From contig JAMYHX010000368.1 of assembly GCA_025529335.1 (NCBI GenBank), positions 1 to 43,916 of the forward strand: a stretch of DNA of 43,916 bases, given 5' to 3'. Below are positions 10,517 to 23,000 of this stretch, piece after piece. How positions within the stretch are numbered: the stretch's first letter is position 1; every line of letters starts with the position of its first letter. Origin of the DNA: Rhizopus sp. PT2906. Taxonomy: Eukaryota; Mucoromycota; Mucoromycetes; Mucorales; Rhizopodaceae. Under the pieces are notes generated by a model. That model was given only the letters and a program-made list of their open reading frames with translations, was not told where the DNA came from and ran no database searches. A program made the translations under genes and the position numbers.

Positions 10517-10753
10517 GGAGGTTATCAAAAGTATTCTTTATTGATATAAATATAAAAGGTTGTAATAAAAATTACTAGTCGATATGTGCTCATAGTTAAA
10601 TCTATGTTACTCGTTGTTATTTCGGCAGTTGGACATTTCAAATAGACACTGAATGTGAAATAAGCGCATAATTTATCAATGCTGAATAAAATTATAAATT
10701 CATCCTTTCAATCTACGCAAATTCTTTTTCTTTTCACTCCTTTTGTAAACAAA

Positions 10754-13603
10754 ATGAGCTCGGAAAGAGATCCTCTTTTACAAGACAGAGGAGTTGAAAG
10801 CAATGAACCTCAAGATGACCAACCGAATATTGAAGCTAGGGAGAGTGGCAATAGTGGAAGATTTACTTTTTTGGAAAAAGTCCTCTTTACGTTAACTGCA
10901 CTCTTTTTTATTGTTTTATGTATCCTTGCCGGCCTTTATGCACGTCGAGTCTATGATGAAAAACCTCATAATCCGCCCACAGATAGCCCTTCACCTCCAG
11001 AAAACAACAATACCAGTGTAAATAATATTATCTCATAACACGTGTGTTGGCCAAGAAAGGGAGTTGTGTGTGCTTACTTGTTTTTTTTTTTTTTCTTCTT
11101 CTTAGCCTGTTTGCTTAACACCTGAATGTGTCTTGACAGCCGCTCAAATCCTAAAGGTTTGTTATACCCTATTTTTAATACTTTATCATATTTATGTTAC
11201 TGCAGGACATTGACACCACGGTCGATCCCTGTGATGATTTTTATAAATATACATGTAGGACGAGCTTAAAGGGGGAAGTGACGTGTAGATTAATCATTTG
11301 CATAATAGGCAATAATTGGGAAAAGAATCATAGAATACCAGATGGCAAGTCAGGAATTAATTCCTTCTTGACTCTCAGAGACCAAAACAAGGAGACCCTT
11401 CGCGACATTCTTTCTGGCTCCTTTGATGACTTTTATGATCGCACACATTCATCTTTTAGCAAATTGCCCGATCCCGAAAAATTGGTGGATAAGCAGGTCT
11501 TTAACAAGGCAAAGAGTCTGTATGATTCATGCATGAATGAAACTTTAATTGATCAACGTGGTGCAGAGCCTATTTATCCTCTCTTGAAAGAAATCCGTAA
11601 CCTTTTCCCTTCTTCCTTGGCCGATTCTTCTCGTGAATTGACCAAAGCTTTATCCTATTTGGCAAAGAGAGGCGTTTATGCCTTATTTGAAATTGATGTT
11701 GACGCGGACTATAAGGACCCTAATGTGAATACCCTATTGTTGGCTCAAGAAGGTTTGACATTGCCTACCAAGGATTACTATAAGCAAGATGAAACGATTC
11801 AGCTTCTATATGAAACGATTGCTGAAACACTGGAAGCCGTCTTTGCCAAAAGTGGACCCGAATTTAGTTGGAACAAGTTTAGCGCAAATAGTACAGCTCG
11901 TATGATCATTGACTTTGAGAAGAAATTGGCCAAGATCAGTGACGATCCTGAATATTTCCAGAACCCTACGGGCATTTATAACCCCATGACTCTTTCCGAG
12001 ATCACTAAATACTCTCCTGCAATCGATTGGGGATTGTTTGTTGATCACCTCCTGCCATCCACAGCACCTCACCCAAGTCAAATTGTCGTAACTTCACCGC
12101 ACTATATTGGTAACCTAACTGAGTTAATACAAAGTGAACCCAGCCGTAACATTCAAGCATTCCTTATGTGGAGAGCAATTCATGCCTATGCAGGTGCTCT
12201 CAGTGAGCCCATACGTGAACCAATTCGTCAAATGAATGCTAAACTAGTTGGTGCAGATCCCAAAGCTGTAAAGCCTCGATGGGATGTATGTTTGGATGAA
12301 GTAGATAATTCCATTGGATTCTTAGTGGGTCGCTACTATGTATTAGAAAAGTTTGGTGGAGATGCCAAGAAATATACAGATGAATTTGTAAAGTCTATCA
12401 AGGATATCTTTGTAAAGAGGCTTCCAGAACTATCTTGGATTGATGATAAGACACGCCAAAGAGCTATTGAAAAAGTTGATAAACTTATCCAAAAGATCGG
12501 TTACCCTGATTCATCACCCAATGTTATGTCTCCACTTTCACTCTTGGAGTATTATAGCGACTTGGAATTGAAAGAAGATGATTATTTTGGCAATTACTTA
12601 CATTCACGCCAATGGGCCATTAGCGAAGAATGGAGTCAAGTAGGCAAAACACCCGAAAAGAAGAAATGGCTTATGAATCCCCAGGAGGTCAATGCTTACT
12701 ACAACCCCTCTTTCAATGAGGTAAGAAAGTCCCCCCGAACATATCATTCACTCCCTTTATGTCTTTTTCACCTCAAATGCTTATTTAAGCAATGTATATT
12801 ACCGAAATGACCATAAAGGAGAGAAGAGAAGGGGAACATGAAATGAAATCAGACGTATGTAACACTTTGTTTGGCAGATTGTATTCCCTGCTGGTATTTT
12901 ACAAAACCCTTTCTTTGGTAGCAATTACCCTGACTATCTAAACTATGGTGGAATTGGTGCTGTTGTTGGTCATGAGCTTACAGTAAGCGACCTTTTTTTA
13001 ATATTACTTTTCATTAAATTTGGCTCTATATAGCATGGCTTTGACAATAACGGTAGACAGTTTGATGCAGATGGTAAGCTTGTGGAATGGTGGACGAACG
13101 AGACGTCTACTCAATTTGATGAGAAGGCCGAATGCTTTATTAAACAATACAGTAAATTTACTGTTATTGATGAAAAGGGTGATGCGCTTCATGTCAAAGG
13201 AAAGCTTACTTTGGGTGAAAACCTTGCTGACAATGGTGGACTAAGAGAAGCATACCTAGCATGGAAACAGCAATATGACAGCGATAAGGAGAGTAAAAAG
13301 TACAACAATGTTCGCTTGCCTGGATTAGACGACCTGTCTCCTGAACAACTCTTTTTTATTAATTATGGTCGTATCTGGTGTAATAAGGCTACACCTGCCC
13401 AAGCTAAAAAGGGTGTAAGTATTTAAGCCTTTTGTATGTCCACATCCTTAAATCATCTATTCCCATAGGTCCTTACTGACGAACATTCTCCTCCTAAATG
13501 GCGTGTCAATGGAGCTATACAAAACTCTGTGGATTTCGCAAACGTATTCAAATGCCCAGCCGGAAGTCCTATGAATCCTGTTCATAAATGTGAACTTTGG
13601 TAA
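10754..13603 (+). CDS. M13-family zinc metallopeptidase (neprilysin/endothelin-converting-enzyme type)
   Basis: Seven exons (10754-11017, 11106-11156, 11206-11254, 11309-12720, 12878-12982, 13034-13414, 13469-13603) join in phase to 798 aa, a normal length for the family. It is a type II membrane protein: a short cytosolic tail, a membrane helix at about residues 43-62, a Pro/Ser/Asn linker, then the ectodomain. Landmarks are DPCDDFYKYTC at the ectodomain start, NAYYNPSFNE for substrate backbone binding, the zinc site H624-E-L-T-H628 (GHELTHGFDNNG, completed across an intron), the third ligand in GENLADNGG (E689, D693), and the terminal CELW. All catalytic residues are present. It probably cleaves oligopeptides at the cell surface or in a secretory compartment. 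Intron 3 (54 nt) has no in-frame stop. Confidence 0.93.
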
Positions 13604-14014
13604 TAAAATATTGACACAACCTTATTTTTGAAAGTCAGATATAGTCTTCACTGTCTGTGTGTTTACAAATTGCATAAACAAGGAGCAAAAAGAATCTAAA
13701 AAATAATAAAAAAGTAAAAAAGAAAATCTGTAAGAAATAAGGAAATTACACTACATTTTCTTTTCTGCGAAAAGGAGGTTTGCTTTTTCCTTTTGATATT
13801 GTCAATATACCTCCTGGTGTTCGTTTATGCAAATGGTAAAGCAAGATTAAAAGCAACTCAGAATAAGGGCGATCAGTTTATTTCTAATCCCGCTCGATCA
13901 ACTTGACAATCTGCAGACTGTCATTTGCTAATGTGTCTTTAACCGGTCTGTCAAGCTAACGACGCTACTTTCTCTCTATTTACATAAATGACAAGGAGTC
14001 TATGTTCTTGCAAG

Positions 14015-14052
<38 letters not shown>

Positions 14053-14430
14053 GAGACACGAACATCAAAACGGGGGAAAAAAAAGTAGACATCTGACCCT
14101 TTTTTCAAAAGAAGAACAATACATTAAATGCATAAAAGGGTGAAAAGGAGCAAATGGAGGAAAGGGGAGGACTATACACAATGAAATACGTGACTGTTGT
14201 AGGCGCTTAACACCACTTTGCACTGCTCTTTTTCCTTATTTCCTCCCCTTTGATCGAATCAAAGGTCGATAAAAATAAAAGCTTTTACTCTATCCTTAAA
14301 AGCTCTTCTTTTCTTTTTCTGCATTTTTATATTTTATATAAATAAATATTATTAACAGTTTCTTTTTTTTTTTCTTTCTTTCTCTTCTTTATTTATCTTT
14401 TCTGTTATATTTTACGCACTATAAGTTACC
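13604..14430. other. Intergenic region, bHLH promoter, 34-A tract
   Basis: No gene seen. It contains a run of 34 A at 14015-14048. Just before the bHLH start is a long T/CT-rich stretch (about 14359-14403) with the usual promoter look of this genome. Confidence 0.5.
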
Positions 14431-16025
14431 ATGGAAACCGTGGATATAAATATCGCCAATGCTACGCTACCTCCGGCAAACCACTTACTAAGACCGTTGA
14501 TTGATTCAGCTCAGCCAAGAAATAATATCCGAGAAGAAGAAGTCCAAGACAAGATGATGATTGATGAACAACATCCTGGGGATGAGGTAATGCATCCATG
14601 TAGCAAAGGTACACATCATAAACACATAGATGTGCATTCGGTTTCTCATTGCTTATTCTTTGAAACAAAGACAAGCCCAGTCTTCCGTCAATAAAGAGTC
14701 TATCGTCTATATCCTCAGCTATACCTGCCAATATGACCCCTGACGATTATATTCGACATAGAATGTCAGACATGACTGTGTCTCAGCCCCAACTTCGACA
14801 ACATGTTTCAGGGCCGTCTCCTCTAGAGCCCAATTCACACCAGTCCTTTTATGAATCGTTCTCCCGACGAGGGTCCATTACCGATCCTGCTTCATTTCAC
14901 AGTACAAGTCGCCGTCCGTCTATTGCAGAAGTGTTGCCATTGCCAAACTCAGCTGTCCAAAGTCGGAGAGGGTCTGTTGCTACAGATTATGATTGTCCTT
15001 CTCGGTCGCCTTCTCCCTCAGCGTTTACCAGACAGCGTCTTTATGACAATCAAGATGGTTTGTCCTACTCGTTCGGCAGACGATACTCGTTAAGTAACGG
15101 AGCTAACAATGCGAACAATGGCAGCAAACATCCATTAGCACCACCACCACCCAACGCAGGTTCATTTTACGACCCTTTTCAACGCAGGCACTCTATTGCC
15201 ACAGCTGAAACATCGTATAGTTCAACATCAAGGTATGGCTCTGCTGGAGGCAATAATACGTCAGCATCAAAATATAAAGGTACGCGGGTTGAGCACATGG
15301 TGAAGTTTAGATTCTTATACATATATTCTCTCTTTAGCATTCAAATTTCCTTCGACTATTCCAGAGCTGCCAACATATGATACATGTTCTGCACCTCCGA
15401 GTCCATCTCAGCTTGTGAATACAGGTCGTCCAGAATTTATGCAAGATAAGGCAGCAACATCACGTTACAGCCATTCTTCCCAGCTGATGGATAACCACCA
15501 CGGCGGTCCCATTTCGTTAAGTAGCCAGCGACGCAAGGCATCCTTGGTTGAAGATTACAGAGCTACAGAGCCTTATACGCCGGTTAGAAGGGCGTCTATG
15601 CCCCTTGTGACTGTTCGAAGTGCAAGCTCTTTACCTCAGTTGTCAGAAGAAAATATAAACGGTAACGGGATTGATCTGCTAGTGTCAGATAGGGAAAGGC
15701 CACGAAAGGAAACACCTTATTCACGTAGTCCAGCCCTGAGGATTAGTCATAAACTAGCTGAACGTAAAAGAAGGAAAGAGATGAAATGCTTATTTGATGA
15801 ACTTCGGGATTCTCTTCCTGTTGAAAAGAACATGAAGACTAGTAAATGGGAAATCCTAAGTAAAGGTAACTTTGCATATCCTTTTGACTTAAAAAGCTTC
15901 TAATCATGCTATTATTAGCTGTTGAGTATATTTCCTTGTTAAAACGTCGAGATTACGATCTGGAAAATGAAATAAATGAACTAAGACGAGAGATTGATGC
16001 GATCAAGCGAGAGAGAACAAGGTAG
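14431..16025 (+). CDS. bHLH transcription factor with long Ser-rich N-terminus
   Basis: Exons 14431-14586, 14676-15279, 15338-15865 and 15919-16025 join to 464 aa. The basic helix-loop-helix domain begins near residue 390 with SHKLAERKRRKEMKCLFDEL. It carries the H/K...E-R-x-R pattern that reads E-box DNA, continues through LPVEKNMKTSKWEILSKAVE and runs into a short coiled coil (DLENEINELRREIDAIK) ending the protein. An intron splits helix 2 (SK/A-VEYI). The first ~380 residues are disordered. They carry repeated RRGS/RRPS/RRAS/RRHS motifs (for example SRRGSITD, SRRPSIAEV, RRHSIATA), which are good sites for cAMP-dependent kinase, so phosphorylation control is plausible. The first intron's 3' site (14675) was chosen for phase and is the least certain junction. 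Paralogue not resolved. Confidence 0.85.
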
Positions 16026-16285
16026 ATTATTTCAATGTCCCAAAACAGAATATGTCATACTTATCTAATGATAGTAACTATACTCCTCCGTATTATAGCA
16101 GTTAATGTAGTATTTAAACAGTCTGTGACTATACAGCAATTAATGTATCTTTAAATAAAGAAACAGACTTTATGACTTTAGGACTTGCATAAAAATATAT
16201 CCTGCTGTCACAAGGGCTTCAGGGCATTTTACACATTTTTCCTCTCTTTTTTTTTCTTTCTTTCTTTCTTTGTTGTACTAACATT

Positions 16286-19200
16286 ATGACCTTTATTGTT
16301 GACCACCAGCAATTCTTTAAAGATTGCGTGGATTTTACAGTGCAGCACAATATAGGCGTAGTAAGAAAAAAGGCAGCACGTCTTATTTCTATCGCTTCAC
16401 TTCAGCAATTCGTGGAACAAAAGTATGGAGATCAGTGCGGTTATTATTTCGCAATATCCAAAGGACTTGATGACTTTATAAACACTAGAGGAAAAATATA
16501 CAAGTCCTTCGTTCCTTGTGGTGATTGGAAGAGATGGGACTTTGAGTTGATGTACACCAAGGACTATTATAGTGATCCACGTTTTGCCCACCGATATTTT
16601 CCTGAACTTGTCGAAAATGAGTCGAGTCATACCCTTCTATTTATATGCTATAGCGAAGAAAATCACCATTCGTATCTTGAGGATATTCGGTCCAATAGGA
16701 AAATAATGGAGAGAGACCAAGAGTTGTCAGAAGAAATAATGAACCTGTATCGTGTGAGTTTCAGTCGATTGATATTATCTTCTTTCCGTATGTCAAACTA
16801 ACATATGTGGTACTAGGAATTGAAGCCGACACAGGCAATGATAGACGATAGAAGGTCGCTGAAGAACAGGATTCAACATAGGTTGAACCAAGTATGGCCT
16901 GATATGGACCTGAAAGTAGCTGTTTTTGGGTAAGGATGAATCAGATAAGAAAACTAAAATGCAAACAGAGTCATGTAGGTCATCAGCAAGCGGTCTAGTA
17001 TTCAAGGATGCAGACCTTGACTTGTGTATTGTTGTTCCAGAAGCAAGGTACAGGGAAGATTGGGCACAGTATAAATTCAAGATGCTCCAGTTACCAAACT
17101 CAGTTTATAACATGAATTGTATTGCTTCTGTCTTGAGAAGCATGGGCATGAAAGAAGTATACCCTATCTGTGGAGCCTCAGTACCCATTTGTAAATTCTT
17201 TGATCCCAAGACTGGCTTTCGATGTGACATCAACACCAATAATACCCTTGGTATTGTGAATACTAAGTTAATTCAACAATACATGGACACTGATCCAAGA
17301 GTGGCTCCCTTGTTGTTTGCTATCAAGTATTTTGTGAAGCAAAAGAATATAAATAACCGTACTATACATAATCTAATGGCAGCCTATTGCTATTATTAAT
17401 TGATACTCTATAGCCGCCAATGGGACATTGAGTAGTTACGCTTATATCATAATGGCAATACATTATTTGATCACTCATTGTGATGGTCCTGTCGTGCCCT
17501 GTTTGCAAAATCTGCCTGTTCCATGTACATCAAAGATATGCAACTGGAAGACCTCACAGCCAGTGGCTGCTGTTTACGAAAGACAGCTTCAAAAGTTTGC
17601 TGTGAATTATCACAACTGTATAGCAATGAAAAGCTTAATTCACTTGCCCAATTACACTTCCATTTGGAAAAGTCCAAATACTGCCGAGCTAGGTACACTC
17701 TTGCTTGGATTCTTTAACTATTACTGGCAATCTTCAAATTTAGCAGTGTCCATCATTTCAGGAGGAAAGGAATTGCCTGGTTATGTTTTTAAAAGGGGCC
17801 GCGAGAATGGTATTATCGTCCAAGACCCATTTTTACGTAAAAAGAACGTAGCGTACGTATCTTGTTTGAACTCTCGCTGAAATTAATTCATTTTGCTATA
17901 GACACACTTGTCGTAGGAAAGAAAACCTGGAGCTTATTTTAGGGGAATTCTTTAGGGCTTCTAAGCTGTTAAGTCATGGTTATTCATTTGAATATGTATG
18001 CAGTAAAAATCATGGTTTCGTTGATCCTCCTATAGCAGCTACGTCCATGATCAGTATCAAGTATTCAGAGACTGGGGAAGTACCCTCTCTTCCTTCCTTA
18101 CAGATTCAACCTAAACCTCAGACGACCATTTTACAAAAGGAAAACAGCACTCGCACTTTGCAAACCAATACCTCCACCATTAAACAAACAAACAGCACCT
18201 CGACAGTCAAACATGCAAATACACCTCAAACTGTACCCAATACGAAAAAGCAAACACCACAAACTGAATCCAATACGAAAAAGCAGGCACATCAAAATGA
18301 ACCAAGCACGAAAAAGCGAGTAGAAAACACGTCAAAAGATAGCAAAAAGTCAAAGCAAAAAGAAGAAAAAAGTCAAAAACTCGAATGGAAAGGAAGTCAA
18401 AGAGAAATTGAAATTGATGCCTCACTTGTCAAACTATCAAAGTGTCTACTGCAAATCAAGCGTAATCCCAAGTATAGTCCGATTGAACTAGCCACTGAGC
18501 TCAATATAACGAATGTCCATTACGACGACCTCATTCATCTCATCTCTCGGCTGTTTCTCGTTGGGCATTATGTTTCAGTTAATTATGATACAGGCGATAG
18601 GTTTAAACAGGGTGATGAGCTGATAACTCAAGAAGATATTTTGAATAGTAATGGTGACATGATGGAGTTTTTGATGCACCATTTCGAAAAGTTTATGCGG
18701 GTTCATATCGCTGTAAATTCTTCAGCGATCAAAGCTGACGAAGAAGAAAGTGGATTTCAAATGAGATCTTCTCATGTAAACTCAAAGGCACAAAAAGAGC
18801 ATCATGAGTTGAATGGACATAATACAATGAATATCAATGGCAGAAATAGGAATTCCAATGGATCAGTCACCTTCTTGGGCGCCAACAGAATATTACCTGA
18901 TTCGAGACAGCGTGAGCCCATTAGGGCAGAAGTACAGCTGCCTCAATCAAAGAAGTTGGGAAATACAAAGTCCTCCCAAGTCAATCATGATGAAACCAAA
19001 TCTAGCGAAAGACACGGTATGAACAGAAAATCAGACAAGCAGTCATATGGAGGTTCATCATTCTTGGAGAAACATGAGATAGCCGATCATGGTACAGATA
19101 CCCATGCTGCGAGAAGCTCTAATCAAAAGAATTCACGCAATGACGCCAAGAAAAGCCATGATGATAAAAGATCAGTATCGTCTGAAGAATTCATACCACA

Positions 19201-19804
19201 TGTTGGTTTCATGGAGTGGGCCCCTAATGCAAAGCCTGCGTCTCCTGATAGACCTGACAGACAGGCATCTACCTCCAGTACAGCTAACAGCAGTGCAACC
19301 GCTGCCGAGATACCAATACAACAACACTTTGCAAAAGTTCAAGAATATCCAAGGCAAAACAGTTACTATAATCAACATCCTGAAAGCTACTCTGATGATG
19401 ACTATGATGACTATGAGGAATATGAAAATTATGCAATAGATGATGGGTTCGGAAAGTACGTCCTTGGTGAAAAGGCTGACGATTACTATGACATGGACTC
19501 TGAAGAGAATAGCAATTCGAATGTGGGTATACTTATAAATCAACTTCAAGCTCTACAAAATGGACAATATGAAGAGCGGGTAGATATCCAAGCCCAGATA
19601 CGTAATGTGCCACTCGAAGTGGAAGCTTATCAAATCATTAGCTGTCTACAATGGGTTGCCGAAGTCAATTCTGCTACGATGGCCAGTGCAGTCAACAATA
19701 AGGCGATATGGAGAGTTCAATTGAATGTTCAACGAAAGAATCTGCATATGTTAAACAGACCAATTGACTTTGGAGATTTTACTGCAACCATTCAAATCCT
19801 TTGA
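16286..19804 (+). CDS. TUTase / non-canonical poly(A) polymerase-like nucleotidyltransferase, 1100 aa
   Basis: Five exons (16286-16753, 16817-16929, 16979-17358, 17414-17852, 17902-19804). The Cid1/TRF-type catalytic core is complete. FGSSASGLVFKDADLDLC has the G-S signature and two metal-binding Asp at about residues 193-207. The third Asp lies in GFRCDINTNN. NINNPANGTLSSYAY joins across an intron as in S. pombe Cid1. The PAP-associated domain has ELGTLLLGFFNYYW and IVQDPFLRKKNVAHTCRR. Such enzymes add U or A tails to RNA 3' ends. About 156 residues before the core form a domain I do not recognise. The last ~600 residues are mostly disordered, with Thr/Gln/Lys-rich repeats, a folded-looking segment near 640-690 (KCLLQIKRNPKYSPIEL), an acidic patch and a folded-looking C-terminus. 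The start follows a CTTT-rich leader. Nucleotide preference cannot be read from sequence. Confidence 0.88.
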
Positions 19805-20084
19805 TATCAGCTTTTTTTATTAAGCATATTGAAAGGAAGAGAACATAAGATTGCTCTTTATTCTTACCTATTTTATGAAATAAATATAGGAGATCCTCAT
19901 AGTATTTACCGCGATTTATTCTAAACAGAAAATGTTATTTACATAATGAATAGCTATTGTTTGGTATCAGTGATGCAAAATGTAGAGTGAGAGATATAAA
20001 TGCTGGGGAAATTAAAATAATGGTCATAATGTAGATTATCTTACTTCATTATTAGCTGATCAATATTATACACTTGCATTCATT
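19805..20084. other. Convergent 3' intergenic region
   Basis: 280 bp between two convergent stop codons. Several AATAAA-like signals occur, for example AATAAATATAG near 19880. No gene seen. Confidence 0.5.
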
Positions 20085-23000
20085 TTAACATGGTCGGTCT
20101 AATCGAATTTCTCCTGTGACTCTATGCTGATAGTAAACATCACCAGTGTCATCATCCATTCTGACTTTCCAAATCTTGGGAACCTTTGTTGTTGTTCGTG
20201 GCTTCTTTGCTGGTACACTGGTTGTACTACTATCAACAATAACAGGTTTTTTATCCACAGGTGTTTCTGTAACTGGCTGCTCAATATCCATTTCTTCAAT
20301 GCGTGTTTCTTGTGCCGAGATAGTTTTGTTGCTATTACGGATGGATTCTTGGTCAACCTCCATTGGATCAGAAATAGGAACTTCTACGGGAGATATCTGA
20401 GGCGTAAAAGGATTTGTTGATGCTGGCGATTGGCGATGAGTAGCGCCCTTTTTCGTAAAGATATCAATTACGACATCATCGCGTTCATCAATAGGTAACG
20501 GAGGTTCTCGTCGGCCATCCTTGGGTAAATTGGTCTCATTAAGGGACTGAGCTGATGCGGATGCAGAAAGCGGTGGTGTGATTGTGCCATGGTCTGCAAG
20601 AATAAATGGGTCACATTTATGCCTTTTTACTGCCCTCTCGACCCGTTCTTCGTCTATTGGTTTTTCAATATGCTGCTGTTTTGGACTTGGTGCTAAAGTA
20701 GTAGTGGTAGTAGTAGTATCTGGAGAGGTCAATGGCACATCGTTATCGATGATAACAGATGCTTCTGCACTGTCTGCAAATACTCTTCGTCTCTTCCTTG
20801 AGATGGGGTTATTTGGTGAATTGTTTACATTATTTTGCTTGCCAGTATCGTTGGTATCCGTTTTTGATGCTTTTGGTGCGATAGCTGTGTTGATCGTTTG
20901 TGGAGATGCTGTCGATGTTGGTATTGTCTGCTTCGTAGGCTCAGGTGATGTTTGTTTTTGAGGCGTGGGAGTTACACGCCCTGTCTCTACTTGCGTGTGT
21001 GTAGCTTTTACTGGTAACGCTAGTGGTATCGCATTCTGTTTCTCTACTGAATTGCTGGTAATTTGTTCACTTGCTTGTTGTTTCATAGTGTCTTGTGTGG
21101 GACGCTGATTCGTTAATAAAGCTACTTGTGGGTTGACTGTTGTTGCTGAAGGTTCAGTAGCGTTTTTTATAGATGTAGCGTTCTTTTTGGTAGAGCTGGA
21201 AGAGTCACTCTTTTTGATTTTGAATGAATCATCAATCTGTTTCTTCTCAGAGTCATATTCTTCTCGTGCTTTTCTTGTCAATTCTTTAAACTTGGTTGGT
21301 ATTGCCTCTAATTGCTGATTTAGTATACTTGTAATACTATCCATTATCTTGGTATGCTGATCATTAAGGTCCTTTATAAAAATCTTGGTAACTTCAATAT
21401 TGTTTCGAGCCTCCATCCATTTCTGGCTTTCTGGAGGAAACATGCTCATTTGTTTTTCGTGTTTGCTTTGTTTTTCTTTACTTGACTTTATCAGTTCCTG
21501 AAGAGTGGTTATTGTGTTTTGATCAGCCTCTGTTTCTTTGTTCACACGCTCCCTGGCAAGCTCTTCTTCCCCTTCTTGAAGTCGTAGCAGTTGCTGAAGT
21601 TGCTCCACATGTCTCTCCCCAAGTTTTTTCTCCAATTCTTTCTTTTGCTGTTCTACCGATGCTTGGCTGGGAGCGTGCATAGAAACAGGATCATTCGTAG
21701 GTGTAGACTCTTCTGTGTGCTTGATTGGTTTCTGTTGACCGTGTGCTACAGTTGTTGCTGGTAGCGCTGGTTGCTGTAACTGTTGTTGCTGTTGTTTCGG
21801 CTTCTGTGCTTGTTGTTGTTGATGTTGTTGTACTGGTTGCTGTTGTTGCTTCGGTTTTTGTTGTTCTTGCAAGTTTGGTGATACTAATCTATTGTCTGTT
21901 ACTACCTTGAGTTGACTGGATTGTACTGTTTTAATATCTTGTTTATTCAAAGTCTTTGCAGTAGCAGAAGGAGCGGATTTTGTAGATGGTGCGCTGGTGT
22001 TTGATTTAGGATCATTTGTTGTCGGCAAAGATGGCTTATTCACAGTGTTACTTAACTTTCTTTGGGAATCAGACTTCTCTTTAATTGGATTGTTGCCACG
22101 ATCTTTTTGATTGACTGTAGTACGTATTGACGAAGGCTTTGTGGGTGTTTGTTTTGAAGCCGTGGTGCTGTCTCTTTTTGTACTTTCTGAATCTGTTGAA
22201 AGATTGTTTACGTTTTTTGTTGTCACAGGTGATGGATCCAAAAGACCAGCGATCTTTCCATTTCTCATAGCAGCAGGCTCTGTAGGAGGTTTCTCCAGAT
22301 GAACAGTAGAATCAGATTTTGTTTCTCTAAGAGCAGGAAGGGATGAAGGAGCTGGCTTTCGGGTTGGTGTTGTTGGTGTTGCTACTTCAACAGAGCTATT
22401 GTTCTTGTTGTTGTCGACTGATTTTTTCTTTAGCTTTGACTTGTTAGGCGGACTCTGGTTTCTTTTTACCTGTGATTTTTGCTGATCGGCCTGAGAATTA
22501 GATCGAGTGTTATTGTCAGTCCCTGCACCATTTCCCGTATACTTGGTATCGGTTTTGTAGCTGCTACTCTTTCGTTGACTGGACTCAGATCTTTGTGATG
22601 GAGCCATAGCTATTTCCCGTGAAGTGACTGAACTCGTGTTGTAAGCATCATCTTGTTTATCTTCTTGGTGATCTGATTTCTTATCCCTTGTTACCGTAAT
22701 TTGTAAGTCTCTTGCCACTTTATCACGATCCGTAGTAGGAGAAGGTTCTCTTCGATCATAAGAATCCTCGCTTGACTTATTTGGTACAAATGAAATGGGC
22801 TTTTTATCATTTTTGACAAAATTAATGCGGCTTTTATCAGATAATGAAGAATAATAATCTTGCTTATGATGATAACTGTTATTGTTGTTGTTGTTGTTGT
22901 TGTTGTATGACTTTGCAATTTTTAATCCGCTATCTAATGATCTGTAAGAGCAACGGTCGTTGTAGTAGCGGTAACCATAACGATCATCATAGCGACCATT

